From assembly GCF_000379465.1 (NCBI RefSeq), contig NZ_KB905401.1:281-64280 (forward strand): a stretch of 64,000 nucleotides of DNA, read 5' to 3'. Positions 44,878-52,702 of the stretch are shown one piece after another. Made by a program: the position numbers and the translations under genes. A model generated the notes under the pieces. It had not been told where the DNA came from. It worked only from the letters and a program-made list of their open reading frames with translations, and searched no databases. This DNA is from Sciscionella marina DSM 45152. GTDB taxonomy: Bacteria > Actinomycetota > Actinomycetes > Mycobacteriales > Pseudonocardiaceae. Within the stretch, counting starts at the first letter, position 1; each line of letters begins with the position of its first letter.

Positions 44878-45873
44878 ATGACCGTAGTCGAAGACATCAT
44901 GCTCATCGGGGCGGCACAACCGCTGCGCAGCATCGTCCGCGACGAGCACCAGCTCCTCTCGCCACCACACGCGCCGGACCTCCCGATCAAATTGTGGCGC
45001 GATTACCCGCCGCTGACCGTAGTGCATTTCCCGCAGGAGTACCGAGCACAGCCGTTCGCCCCGCCGCGAGGCCTGTATGAGAACGACGAACTTCGCGTCG
45101 AATGGCAGACCATGGACAACCGCCAGCCGTTCTATCACCGCAACTGCGATGTGGACGAGATCTCCTACCAGATCGCCGGAGACCGCACCCTGATGACCGA
45201 GCTCGGCGTGGTCGAACACGTCCCTGGCGATTTCTCACTCATCCCACGTGGAGTCGCCCACGACAATTACGGGCGCACCGAAAGCCACCTGCTGTTCTAC
45301 TTCCCCGCTCCGGTCACCGAGTTGGAGCCGCCGCACCGGGTGTCCGCCCCGGCGGACCCGCCGTTCCCCGGCTGGACCGCAGGCAACGTGAACGAAGCGG
45401 TCACCCAGTGCATGGGCGCACCGGGCCACGACATCACGGTCTTCAGGGCTGACGAACAACTCCTGCTCAACCAGGTGCAGCATGAAGCCCGCCGCATCCA
45501 GATCCAGCGCGCCAACCCTAACCAGGACACCACCTGGCTCTACTCCACCAAGAACGTCCGGATCGGCACCGTGGGCACCAATCCGGGTGACGAGCGCCGT
45601 TACCGCCGTACGCTGGACGCCGATGAGATCCAGTACCAGGCAAGCGGGCGCCGCACGGTGATCAGCCAGCGCGGCATCGTCGAACTGGGACCGGGCGATT
45701 TCGTGCGGGTGCCGCTGGGCATCGCGCACACCGAAGTCAGCACCGAGCCCGGCCGCTACCTCAAGTTACTCTCCCACCAGGAACTTCCGCAGATCGCCGA
45801 AACGGACCGTGACGCCGAGGCCTGCACACCCGAGCGGCTCGCCGCCCTGGCCGGAACGGTGGCCGCACAGTGA
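44878..45873 (+). CDS. Cupin-fold protein, dioxygenase-like
   Basis: A 331-residue protein with two cupin-like halves. The first contains YHRNCDVDEISYQIAGD and later IPRGVAHDNYG. The second repeats the pattern as LDADEIQYQASG and VPLGIAHTEV. The arrangement resembles homogentisate-dioxygenase-type cupins, but overall similarity cannot be judged here. The ATG follows an AGGAGG-type site (CCAGGAGGTAGTC). A palindromic operator lies 67 bases upstream. It may cleave an oxygenated ring or side chain. Confidence 0.75.
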   Translation: MTVVEDIMLIGAAQPLRSIVRDEHQLLSPPHAPDLPIKLWRDYPPLTVVHFPQEYRAQPFAPPRGLYENDELRVEWQTMDNRQPFYHRNCDVDEISYQIAGDRTLMTELGVVEHVPGDFSLIPRGVAHDNYGRTESHLLFYFPAPVTELEPPHRVSAPADPPFPGWTAGNVNEAVTQCMGAPGHDITVFRADEQLLLNQVQHEARRIQIQRANPNQDTTWLYSTKNVRIGTVGTNPGDERRYRRTLDADEIQYQASGRRTVISQRGIVELGPGDFVRVPLGIAHTEVSTEPGRYLKLLSHQELPQIAETDRDAEACTPERLAALAGTVAAQ

Positions 45874-46958
45874 CCTCCATGCTCGCCCTCCGTGCGCATA
45901 GCGGCGCCGACGCCCTGGTGCTGGAGGATGTCCCCGTTCCGGATCCGGGGCCGCGGGATGTGGTCATCAAGGTCGCCTCGGCCGGTGTCGCTCCCGGCAT
46001 GTTGCGGCTGCTCGAATCGGGCGCGTTCAAGCACCTGCCCACCACCGTTGGTCATGAGGCGGCCGGCACCATCGCGCAGGTCGGCGACGAGGTCACCGGG
46101 CTCGCGGTCGGCGACCGGGTTCGGATGCATCCGAACCTGAACTGCGGGGACTGTCGTTACTGTCGCGCCGGCCTGGACATGATGTGTGCCCAGCAGGCGA
46201 TGGTCGGCCACGCCTTCTTCGGTGCGGGCTCCGCACCGATGTACGAGCAGTACCACGACGGCGGGCTGGCAGAATATGTCCGGGTACCGCACTGGCTGGT
46301 CGACCTCCTGCCCGATTCGGTCGGCTTCGATATCGGGGCCAAGGTGCACGATCTGGCCAATGCCGTGCGCGCGCTCAAATGCGCCGAGCTGCCCGCGGAC
46401 GCGACGCTGGTGATCACCGCGGCGACCGGCACCATGGGCACGGCCACGGTCAAGCTCGCGGAGCACTACGGCGCAGCCCGGCTGATCCTCGTCGGCCGCG
46501 ACCGGGCGCGCCTCGATGCGGTGACTCCGTTGGCGGGCAGCTCTCCGGTGACCGTGGTCGCCACCGGAGAGCTGCCCGACGAAGCCGCGCTCACTCAGCA
46601 CTTGCGCGCGCTGGCTCCCGACGGCGCCGACGCGGTGCTCGACTACGTCCCGACCGGCCCGGTCACCGGCCAGGCCATGGCCGCGCTGGCCACCGGCGGC
46701 GCGCTCGTGCACATGGGTGGCAACCTCACACCGCTACCGCTGCCACCGGCGCTGCTGATGATCAATTGCTGGCGTTTCGTCGGCACCCGGGCGTGTACCC
46801 GCGCGGACGCCCGGGAAGTGCTGGACCTGCTCGCGCAGGGCACCCTGGCGGCCGACGAGCTGATCACCCATCGCTGCCCGCTCAGCGATGCGGTCAAGGC
46901 GATCGACGCCATGCAGCAACGCACGGACCCCATGTGGATGAGCGTGATCAATCCGTGA
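45870..46958 (+). CDS. Zinc-type alcohol dehydrogenase family protein
   Basis: A 362-residue MDR protein. The structural zinc cysteines are present (CGDCRYCRAGLDMMC) and so is TTVGHEAAGTIAQVGDEV, but the catalytic zinc cysteine is replaced: the usual GVCGTD block reads SAGVAPGML. The Rossmann segment is TAATGTMGTATVKLAEHYGA. It might be a reductase or lyase rather than a classic alcohol dehydrogenase. It begins at GTG 45870, overlapping the cupin stop (GTGA), and overlaps the aldolase gene in the same way. Confidence 0.85.
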   Translation: MTSMLALRAHSGADALVLEDVPVPDPGPRDVVIKVASAGVAPGMLRLLESGAFKHLPTTVGHEAAGTIAQVGDEVTGLAVGDRVRMHPNLNCGDCRYCRAGLDMMCAQQAMVGHAFFGAGSAPMYEQYHDGGLAEYVRVPHWLVDLLPDSVGFDIGAKVHDLANAVRALKCAELPADATLVITAATGTMGTATVKLAEHYGAARLILVGRDRARLDAVTPLAGSSPVTVVATGELPDEAALTQHLRALAPDGADAVLDYVPTGPVTGQAMAALATGGALVHMGGNLTPLPLPPALLMINCWRFVGTRACTRADAREVLDLLAQGTLAADELITHRCPLSDAVKAIDAMQQRTDPMWMSVINP

Positions 46959-47698
46959 GCGCGCGAATGCGGGTTATCGGCACGAACGGCGACGAAAGCC
47001 AAGGAGACGCGGACGGGAAACCGCCACGCCAAGCGGTGATCGAGGCCGGCCAGGTACTGGCCGGCGCCGGGCTCGGCGACATGGTCTGGGGTCACGCATC
47101 CGTGCGTGACCCTGAGGGCCGTGGCGTGTGGATGAAGGCGTCCGGCTGGGGATTCGAGGAGATTGACGAGGACAAGGTGGTGCTCGTCGCGCCGGACGGC
47201 ACGGTGCTCGAGGGCACTGGCCGCCGCCACCTCGAATACCCGATCCACACCGAGATCCTCGCGGCGCGTCCCGATGCCGGGGCCGTGGTGCACACCCATG
47301 CCCCGACGCTCGCCGCGTTCGCCTCACTGGACACAGACCTCAAGGCGTTGAGTCATGACGCGGTCCCGTTCACCTATCCGCAGCTTCCGCGTTTCACCGA
47401 CACCGGTGCCCTCATCGCCACCCCTGCACTCGGTCAGGCCTTCGCCCGCAGTCTGGCCGACGCCAATGCAGTGCTCATCCCCAACCACGGAGCGGTCACC
47501 GCCGGGCCCGATATCGAGACCGCCGTGATGTACGCGGTATTGCTCGAACGCGCCTGCCACACCCAGCTCCTCGCGGCCGCGTCCGGCGGTCCCGCCGCGT
47601 GGTCGGACGAGGCGGAGGCCCATTTCAAACGGGATCAGGTATGGAATCCGGCCCAGTTGCACGCAGGCTGGTCCTACCTACTTCGCAAAGCCCGTTGA
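46955..47698 (+). CDS. Class II aldolase/adducin-family protein
   Basis: A 247-residue class II aldolase. The metal-binding histidines are in VVHTHAPTLAAFAS and LIPNHGAVTAG, and WGHASVRDPEG is the substrate-phosphate-like loop. Such proteins perform retro-aldol cleavage or decarboxylation of hydroxy acids. The GTG at 46955 overlaps the previous stop; ATG 46967 is an alternative. It is the last intact gene of the plus arm. Confidence 0.87.
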   Translation: MSARMRVIGTNGDESQGDADGKPPRQAVIEAGQVLAGAGLGDMVWGHASVRDPEGRGVWMKASGWGFEEIDEDKVVLVAPDGTVLEGTGRRHLEYPIHTEILAARPDAGAVVHTHAPTLAAFASLDTDLKALSHDAVPFTYPQLPRFTDTGALIATPALGQAFARSLADANAVLIPNHGAVTAGPDIETAVMYAVLLERACHTQLLAAASGGPAAWSDEAEAHFKRDQVWNPAQLHAGWSYLLRKAR

Positions 47699-47719
47699 CG
47701 GCACGCTGAGCCCTGAATT

Positions 47720-47731
47720 CGATATATATCG
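47720..47731. promoter_or_regulatory. 12-bp perfect palindrome CGATATATATCG
   Basis: An AT-rich palindrome in GC-rich DNA, 22 bases before the remnant IclR gene. It may be the promoter or autoregulatory site of the former regulator. Confidence 0.35.
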
Positions 47732-47752
47732 TACTAAATAGGGATTCATGGT

Positions 47753-48182
47753 GTGACGGCTTGGCTGGACGAGCGGGTGGGTATCGGGTGCGGAAACTCC
47801 ACTGCTGACCGGGCGCTGGACATCCTGTTACTGCCGATCACCGCAGGCGCGGCCTGGGAAATGCTGCTCGTCTGGACGAATTCGATGGGGGCAGCGCGAT
47901 GTCGCGGCAGGCTCTGTTGCCGCGTTTCACCACCAGTACCGCGACCGATCCGAATGTCTTGCGCAGCCGGCCGACCTGAATCCCGCGACCGTGGTGTCTC
48001 ATAGCGACGCTGGATGAAAACGTCCGCGGTGCCGCGGCGCCGCTCCGGGGCGGGGCGGTCTGCGCCAGCGCCAGCATCGCGCGTCCGCCGCGCGGGTCCC
48101 GCCTGGCGGGCTCAGCTCCATCGAGCGCGCGGTCCGCGAGGCCGTCGCCGCGATGTCCCACGACATCGCTCAGAGTGTGTGA
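47753..48182 (+). pseudogene. IclR-family regulator, internally decayed
   Basis: The start (GTG 47753) reads GCGNSTADRALDILLLPI, matching the N-terminus of the IclR protein encoded at 37175-37966. The end (approximately 48082-48182) reads GLSSIERAVREAVAAMSHDIA and a stop, the form of an IclR C-terminal helix. The roughly 235 bases between hold no helix-turn-helix and change frame. It was probably a second regulator for the minus or plus arm. Its last bases overlap the MBL hydrolase gene on the other strand. Confidence 0.6.
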
Positions 48183-48811
48183 GTGCTGGCGTGATCGAGG
48201 ATGACGATCTCGCTGTTGGCGGGCCCCAGGTTGCGCAGCAGGTTGTAGTGCAGTTCTTGATGGACGGGGGCGAGCCCGGACTGGTGGATCGGAATGGCCA
48301 CCCGCGGGGCGACCGAGCGGAGATAATCGATGCCCTCGCTGATCTTCATCCACGGACCGCCGACCGGCAGCAGTAGCGTGTCGGCTGCGGCGGGCGGCTG
48401 GTCGAATGCGTCGCCGGGGTGATACACCGAGTCCGCGATGAGGTAGCCGTTGTTGTCCATACGTGGAAGATCCGGGTGGATACACGCATGCTGGCCCCCG
48501 GCCACCGTGATCCCGACGCCGTGGATTTCCAGTGTGTCACCTGGTTTGGCCACCCGGGTCGGCCCCGGATAGCCGGCTAGTGCGGTGGAAGCGCCGGGGC
48601 TGTGTATCAGCTCGGCGTGGGTGTTCAGGGCGCGAATCCGGTCGACGTCGAGGTGGTCCGGATGGGTGTGTGTGATGAGAATCAGATCCAGATCGCGCAG
48701 GTCCTCGAAGCCGGGTGAGTAGCTGCCTGGGTCGAGCAGGATGCGGACCGGCCGGCCGGATGCGGGGACTTCGAGCAGCACGCAGGCGTGGCCGTAATGG
48801 GTGATGTTCAT
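48170..48811 (-). CDS. Metallo-beta-lactamase-fold hydrolase (UlaG-like)
   Basis: A 213-residue single-domain MBL protein. It begins with NITHYGHACVLLE and has the metal motif HTHPDHLD near residue 48; later ligands lie in GGQHACIHPD and PIHQSGLAPVH. Small UlaG-like enzymes hydrolyse lactones or phosphodiesters; a lactone intermediate would suit the cluster. It overlaps the FAH-family gene by four bases and is last in the minus-strand operon. Confidence 0.87.
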   Translation of the reverse strand: MNITHYGHACVLLEVPASGRPVRILLDPGSYSPGFEDLRDLDLILITHTHPDHLDVDRIRALNTHAELIHSPGASTALAGYPGPTRVAKPGDTLEIHGVGITVAGGQHACIHPDLPRMDNNGYLIADSVYHPGDAFDQPPAAADTLLLPVGGPWMKISEGIDYLRSVAPRVAIPIHQSGLAPVHQELHYNLLRNLGPANSEIVILDHASTHTL

Positions 48812-49635
48812 GCGGGGGGTCCTTTCACCAGGTTGTGCACCGCGCCGACGCCGTCGACCTCGACGGTGACCTGGTCGCCGTCATGCAGCAGCAGTGGTGG
48901 GTCGCGGCGGAAGCCGACGCCGCCGGGGGTTCCGGTCAGAATCAGATCGCCGGGGTTCAGCTGGGTGAAGGTGGAGATGGTGGCGATTAAGCGTGGGATA
49001 TCGAAGATCAGCATCGAGATATCCGAGTCCTGCACTTTTTCGCCGTTGACCACGGTTCTGATGCCCGCCCTCGACAGATCGACCTCGTCCGGGGTGACCA
49101 GGTGCGGTCCGACGGGTGTGCTGGCGTCCCAGGCTTTACCCTGCATCCACTGGTGAGTTTTGGACTGGAAATCGCGCATGGTGATGTCGTTGGCGACCGT
49201 GTAGCCCAGTACTTGGTCAAGGGCGTCCGCTTCGGCGATCCGCCGGCCGGTGCGGCCGATCACCACGGTTAGCTCGCCCTCGTAGTCCACCTGGTCCGAT
49301 TCCGGTGGCAACACGATATCGTCGTAGGCACCGAGCAGGCTGGACGCGAACTTCGGGAACAGCACGGGATAGGTGGGCATTTCGCGGCTGGTCTCGAGGA
49401 CATGATCACGGTAGTTCAGCCCGACGCAGAACACTTTCGACGGCTGCGGGACGATTGGGAGCCAGCGCACGGCGTCAACCGGAACCGCGCCCCGGGTGTC
49501 GCGGACCGCCGCGCGTAACACTTCCGGAGTAGTTCGCACACCTAGCTCGGTCAGACCGTCGAGTGGTACCATGGAAGACCCGGTCAACTCGCCGACGTGC
49601 CGCACCTTTTCGTGTTCATAAGTCACATAGGCCAT
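48808..49635 (-). CDS. Fumarylacetoacetate hydrolase-family protein
   Basis: A 275-residue FAH-fold protein. FCVGLNYRDHVLE, the metal-binding DYEGELTVVIGR, VANDITMRDFQ, KAWDASTPVGPHLV and LTGTPGGVGF are all present. Members hydrolyse or hydrate products of ring cleavage (acylpyruvates, 2-hydroxypentadienoates) with Mg2+. The ATG at 49635 follows GAAGGGA. It is three bases downstream of the extradiol dioxygenase gene, which suggests it acts on that enzyme's product. Confidence 0.9.
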   Translation of the reverse strand: MAYVTYEHEKVRHVGELTGSSMVPLDGLTELGVRTTPEVLRAAVRDTRGAVPVDAVRWLPIVPQPSKVFCVGLNYRDHVLETSREMPTYPVLFPKFASSLLGAYDDIVLPPESDQVDYEGELTVVIGRTGRRIAEADALDQVLGYTVANDITMRDFQSKTHQWMQGKAWDASTPVGPHLVTPDEVDLSRAGIRTVVNGEKVQDSDISMLIFDIPRLIATISTFTQLNPGDLILTGTPGGVGFRRDPPLLLHDGDQVTVEVDGVGAVHNLVKGPPA

Positions 49636-49637
49636 TA

Positions 49638-50567
49638 CTATTTCCCTTCGCTGGTGTGCCGCCAGGAGGCGAGCTGTCCGCCCCACAAGTTCACTGTGTT
49701 GGGCATGGGCTTCCACCGCCGCGGCACATAAGTCACCCGGTCGTCGTGGAATTTCTCCATTTCCGCCGACAATTCCACGTGATTGCCCGCGGGGTCGTCG
49801 AAGAACACGAACAGGTTGTTTCCCGGGCCGTGCCGGCCCGGTCCCCAGGTGACGTCGACGTCCTCTTCGGTGAGCCGGTCGCACCAGGATTTGAAGTCCG
49901 CCCACTCGGCGAGATCGTAGGAATAATGGTCGATATCGCCGCCTCGGCCGACATTGACCACGGCGAGTGAGTGGTGGTCGCGGTCGCTGCGTAGCCAGGC
50001 GAACCGGCCGTCGTCGAGCTGATCGGATATGCGGAAGCCCACCAGTTCGACGAAGAACGAGACCATGGCTTCGACGTCGTCGGTCCCGAGCGTGATGTGC
50101 TGGTACTTGATGGGCCTGCGGCCGGTGTCCGCGGCGGTTTCGCCCTGGCGCAGTACCGCGCTGTGGAAGTGTACCGGCGTGCCGTGCGGATCGGTGACCA
50201 TGATTCCGCGGACGGCGCCGATTCCGGCATCCAGATACTGTGTCTCCAGTTCGCTCACCGAGTGCCCGGCCGCAGTGAGTCGCTCGGTGATCTGTTCGAG
50301 GCCGTTCTCGTCGCGGACCTCGAACCCGTAATGCAGCAAGCCTTTGGCGCCCTCGGTGAGCTCGAGGACGTGGTGGCCGCTGCCCCAGCCGAGGCGCAGC
50401 CCGCCCTCCGGTAGTTCTTCGTGCACGACAAGGCCCAGCACCCGCCGGTAGAAATCGGCGGCGGCGGTGATATCGGGGATGCGCAGGCCGAGGTGGGAGA
50501 CGGCGGTCCGGGTCAGCGTCCCGGCGCCGCCGTGTTCGGCCAGTATCACGCGTTGTGGCTTATCCAT
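49638..50567 (-). CDS. Type I extradiol ring-cleavage dioxygenase (VOC family)
   Basis: A 309-residue two-domain vicinal-oxygen-chelate protein. The C-terminal domain carries the iron site: the histidine in YQHITLG (near residue 154), the histidine in DIDHYSYDL (near 215) and the glutamate in GNHVELSAEM (near 264). It would cleave a catechol-like ring next to the hydroxyl groups. Its start overlaps the upstream hydroxylase gene by eight bases. Hydroxylase, dioxygenase and FAH-family hydrolase in a row form a standard meta-cleavage order. Confidence 0.9.
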   Translation of the reverse strand: MDKPQRVILAEHGGAGTLTRTAVSHLGLRIPDITAAADFYRRVLGLVVHEELPEGGLRLGWGSGHHVLELTEGAKGLLHYGFEVRDENGLEQITERLTAAGHSVSELETQYLDAGIGAVRGIMVTDPHGTPVHFHSAVLRQGETAADTGRRPIKYQHITLGTDDVEAMVSFFVELVGFRISDQLDDGRFAWLRSDRDHHSLAVVNVGRGGDIDHYSYDLAEWADFKSWCDRLTEEDVDVTWGPGRHGPGNNLFVFFDDPAGNHVELSAEMEKFHDDRVTYVPRRWKPMPNTVNLWGGQLASWRHTSEGK

Positions 50568-52179
50568 TGCTGAGCACCCCTTCTGCTGAGAACCCGGTCC
50601 AGGACAGGACTCGGGTGGCGATATCGGCGCTGTCGCCGGGAAGCCAGGCCGCGGCGACGAAGTGATCCGGCCGGATCAGCACGAATCGCCCGGTGTACTC
50701 GGTGAATTCGCGCACCAGCGCACCGTCGACGTCGATCAGCACGCGGCGCCCGGTGTGCGGCAGCAACTCCCCGATGGTGATCTGCACCGGATCCACGGCT
50801 ATTGCCCGCAGTAGCGGAGTGGCCGCCGCCCAGTCGGTTTCGGCGACTTCGACGCCGAGCAGCGACCACCCGGCCCCGAGTACCTCGTCGAGCCGGCACA
50901 TCGTGTGCGTGCCTGTGTCGAATACCAGCGGCTGCCCGATCGGTATTCCGACAAGGTCGGTCCGGTCGGTCGACGCGAGCAGGCCCTCGGTGTACCGCTG
51001 GGTGGGGCGATACCGCATTTCTTCAAAAAAGGTGCGGCCTTCCGTGGTGGCCAAGGCCCGCGCGATGACGGTATCGCGATGGTCGGCGCTGCGTTGTGAG
51101 GTCGTCATGACGACCCGGCCCAGCCGTTCGGACAAGCGCACCGTGGCCAGCGCGTGCGGGCGGCGTTCGAGTTCGTAGCTGGCCAGTAGCGCCGGATCCA
51201 GCCGCCCGGCCAGTACTTCGGCGATCTTCCACACCAGGTTGGCCGCGTCACGGATACCGGAATTCAGGCCTTGTCCGGCGAAAGGCGGCATCATGTGCGC
51301 CGCGTCGCCAAGCAGGAAAGAACGTCCGAGCATCCATTGGTCGGCCACCACCGCGTTGAAGCGGTAATTCAGCGCGCGTTCGATCTGATCCGGGGTGATC
51401 GGGCGATACGGCGAGATCAGCCGCTCGATCAGCTCGAACGGTGGCACCTGGTCCGAGGTGCCCTCGCCCTCGAAGAGCCGGAACTCGTAGCGGCAGCGCC
51501 CTCCTTGCCCGGGAACGATCACATGCGGGCGCTTCGGGTCGCCGTGATGCATGGCGAACCGTTGGGTATGCGGGTCGGCCAATGCGTCGATGACCAGCCA
51601 CACATCGGGGTAGCTGCGGCCGGTCATCTCAATGTCCTGCAACAGCCGGGTCGCCGAACGTCCACCGTCACAGCCGAGTACGTAGGCCGCGTCGATTGCC
51701 ATCTCGCCGAGGTCGTTGACCGCGCGCACGGTCACCCGGTCCGCATGGTGTTCGAATCCGGTGACGCGATGTCCGAAGCGCAGCTCCACATTTCGCGCAT
51801 CCGCCAGCGTACTGGCAAGGACCCGCTCGAGATCCGGTTGAGCGAACGGATTCTTGAACGGATAGCCGAGCCGGAACGGCCGCGGTCCGCGCGCGGTGAA
51901 CAACACCGCCCCGCGTTGATCGTAGTAACGCGTGCCCGTTCCCGGTACCACAACGGGAAGGACCCGATCGACGACACCGGCCTGTTGGAACACCCGCAGC
52001 GACTCGTCATCGATGCTGATCGCCTTCGGTTCGTCGCTGGTGCCGCGATGTTGTTCCAGGACCACGACCCGAACATCACGAGCGGCCAGCAATACGGCGG
52101 CGGTCAGCCCTACCGGCCCCGCACCGCAGATCACCACATCAACAGTTTCCGTTGACGCGATGCGCACCATGTGCCTCAC
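50560..52179 (-). CDS. FAD-dependent aromatic hydroxylase (MhpA-like)
   Basis: A 539-residue flavoprotein monooxygenase. VVICGAGPVGLTAAVLLAAR binds FAD, VLGCDGGRSATRLL is the DG motif, and FLLGDAAHMMPPFAGQGLN is the GD motif. The overall form resembles 3-(3-hydroxyphenyl)propionate hydroxylase. It would hydroxylate a phenol to a catechol for the adjacent dioxygenase, using NAD(P)H and O2. ATG 52170 is a possible alternative start. No DUF3500 domain is attached, unlike the two larger monooxygenases. Confidence 0.9.
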   Translation of the reverse strand: MRHMVRIASTETVDVVICGAGPVGLTAAVLLAARDVRVVVLEQHRGTSDEPKAISIDDESLRVFQQAGVVDRVLPVVVPGTGTRYYDQRGAVLFTARGPRPFRLGYPFKNPFAQPDLERVLASTLADARNVELRFGHRVTGFEHHADRVTVRAVNDLGEMAIDAAYVLGCDGGRSATRLLQDIEMTGRSYPDVWLVIDALADPHTQRFAMHHGDPKRPHVIVPGQGGRCRYEFRLFEGEGTSDQVPPFELIERLISPYRPITPDQIERALNYRFNAVVADQWMLGRSFLLGDAAHMMPPFAGQGLNSGIRDAANLVWKIAEVLAGRLDPALLASYELERRPHALATVRLSERLGRVVMTTSQRSADHRDTVIARALATTEGRTFFEEMRYRPTQRYTEGLLASTDRTDLVGIPIGQPLVFDTGTHTMCRLDEVLGAGWSLLGVEVAETDWAAATPLLRAIAVDPVQITIGELLPHTGRRVLIDVDGALVREFTEYTGRFVLIRPDHFVAAAWLPGDSADIATRVLSWTGFSAEGVLSNG

Positions 52180-52267
52180 CGTCTTTCTCAGCCGAACGAT
52201 GCATGAGCCCAGATTTAGCCTTATCGAGCTATTGGGCGGGACTTGGATCCCGTAAAAAGAACCAAGG

Positions 52268-52639
52268 TCAGGCCTCGCAGACTCCGGGTATGGCTACTTT
52301 GCGTTCGAGGGCCGGGTAGACGACGGTGCCTTCTGGGTAAAGCGCGAGGAGTTCCTGGAATTCGTCGCTGGCGAGCGCGGCGCCTAGTTGCGCGGCCGAT
52401 TCCCAGGTTGCCACGTTGGTCACTGTCCGGCTGTCACCGAGGCCCCGGTGCAGTTGAGCGGAGATGAAACCGGGTGAGGCCATCATCACGAACGAATCCT
52501 TCTGCCACACGTCGAGGAAGGCTTCGTACTCACCTTCGGGGAATATGAAGGTGTTGATGACGGTGACCGGCCCGCTGTCGACCTCCTGTAGTTGCGTCAT
52601 GAACGACGCGGACGGGTCGATCTCCCTAATTTCTATCAC
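52268..52639 (-). CDS. Antibiotic-biosynthesis-monooxygenase (ABM) domain protein
   Basis: A 123-residue ferredoxin-like-fold protein with the ABM pattern VINTFIFPEGEYEAFLDVWQ, MMASPGFISAQLHRGL and TNVATWESAAQL. Cofactor-free ABM enzymes oxidise polyphenols to quinones; others are heme-degrading. The GTG start at 52639 follows AAAGGA by seven bases; a longer frame upstream lacks conservation. It lies between the DUF3500 fusion gene and the MhpA-like gene. Confidence 0.82.
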   Translation of the reverse strand: MIEIREIDPSASFMTQLQEVDSGPVTVINTFIFPEGEYEAFLDVWQKDSFVMMASPGFISAQLHRGLGDSRTVTNVATWESAAQLGAALASDEFQELLALYPEGTVVYPALERKVAIPGVCEA

Positions 52640-52702
52640 GGAACAATCCTTTCGATACACGGGTCCTGCCGTTGAGACCCGACGATGTTTGGTCAACCAG
52701 AA

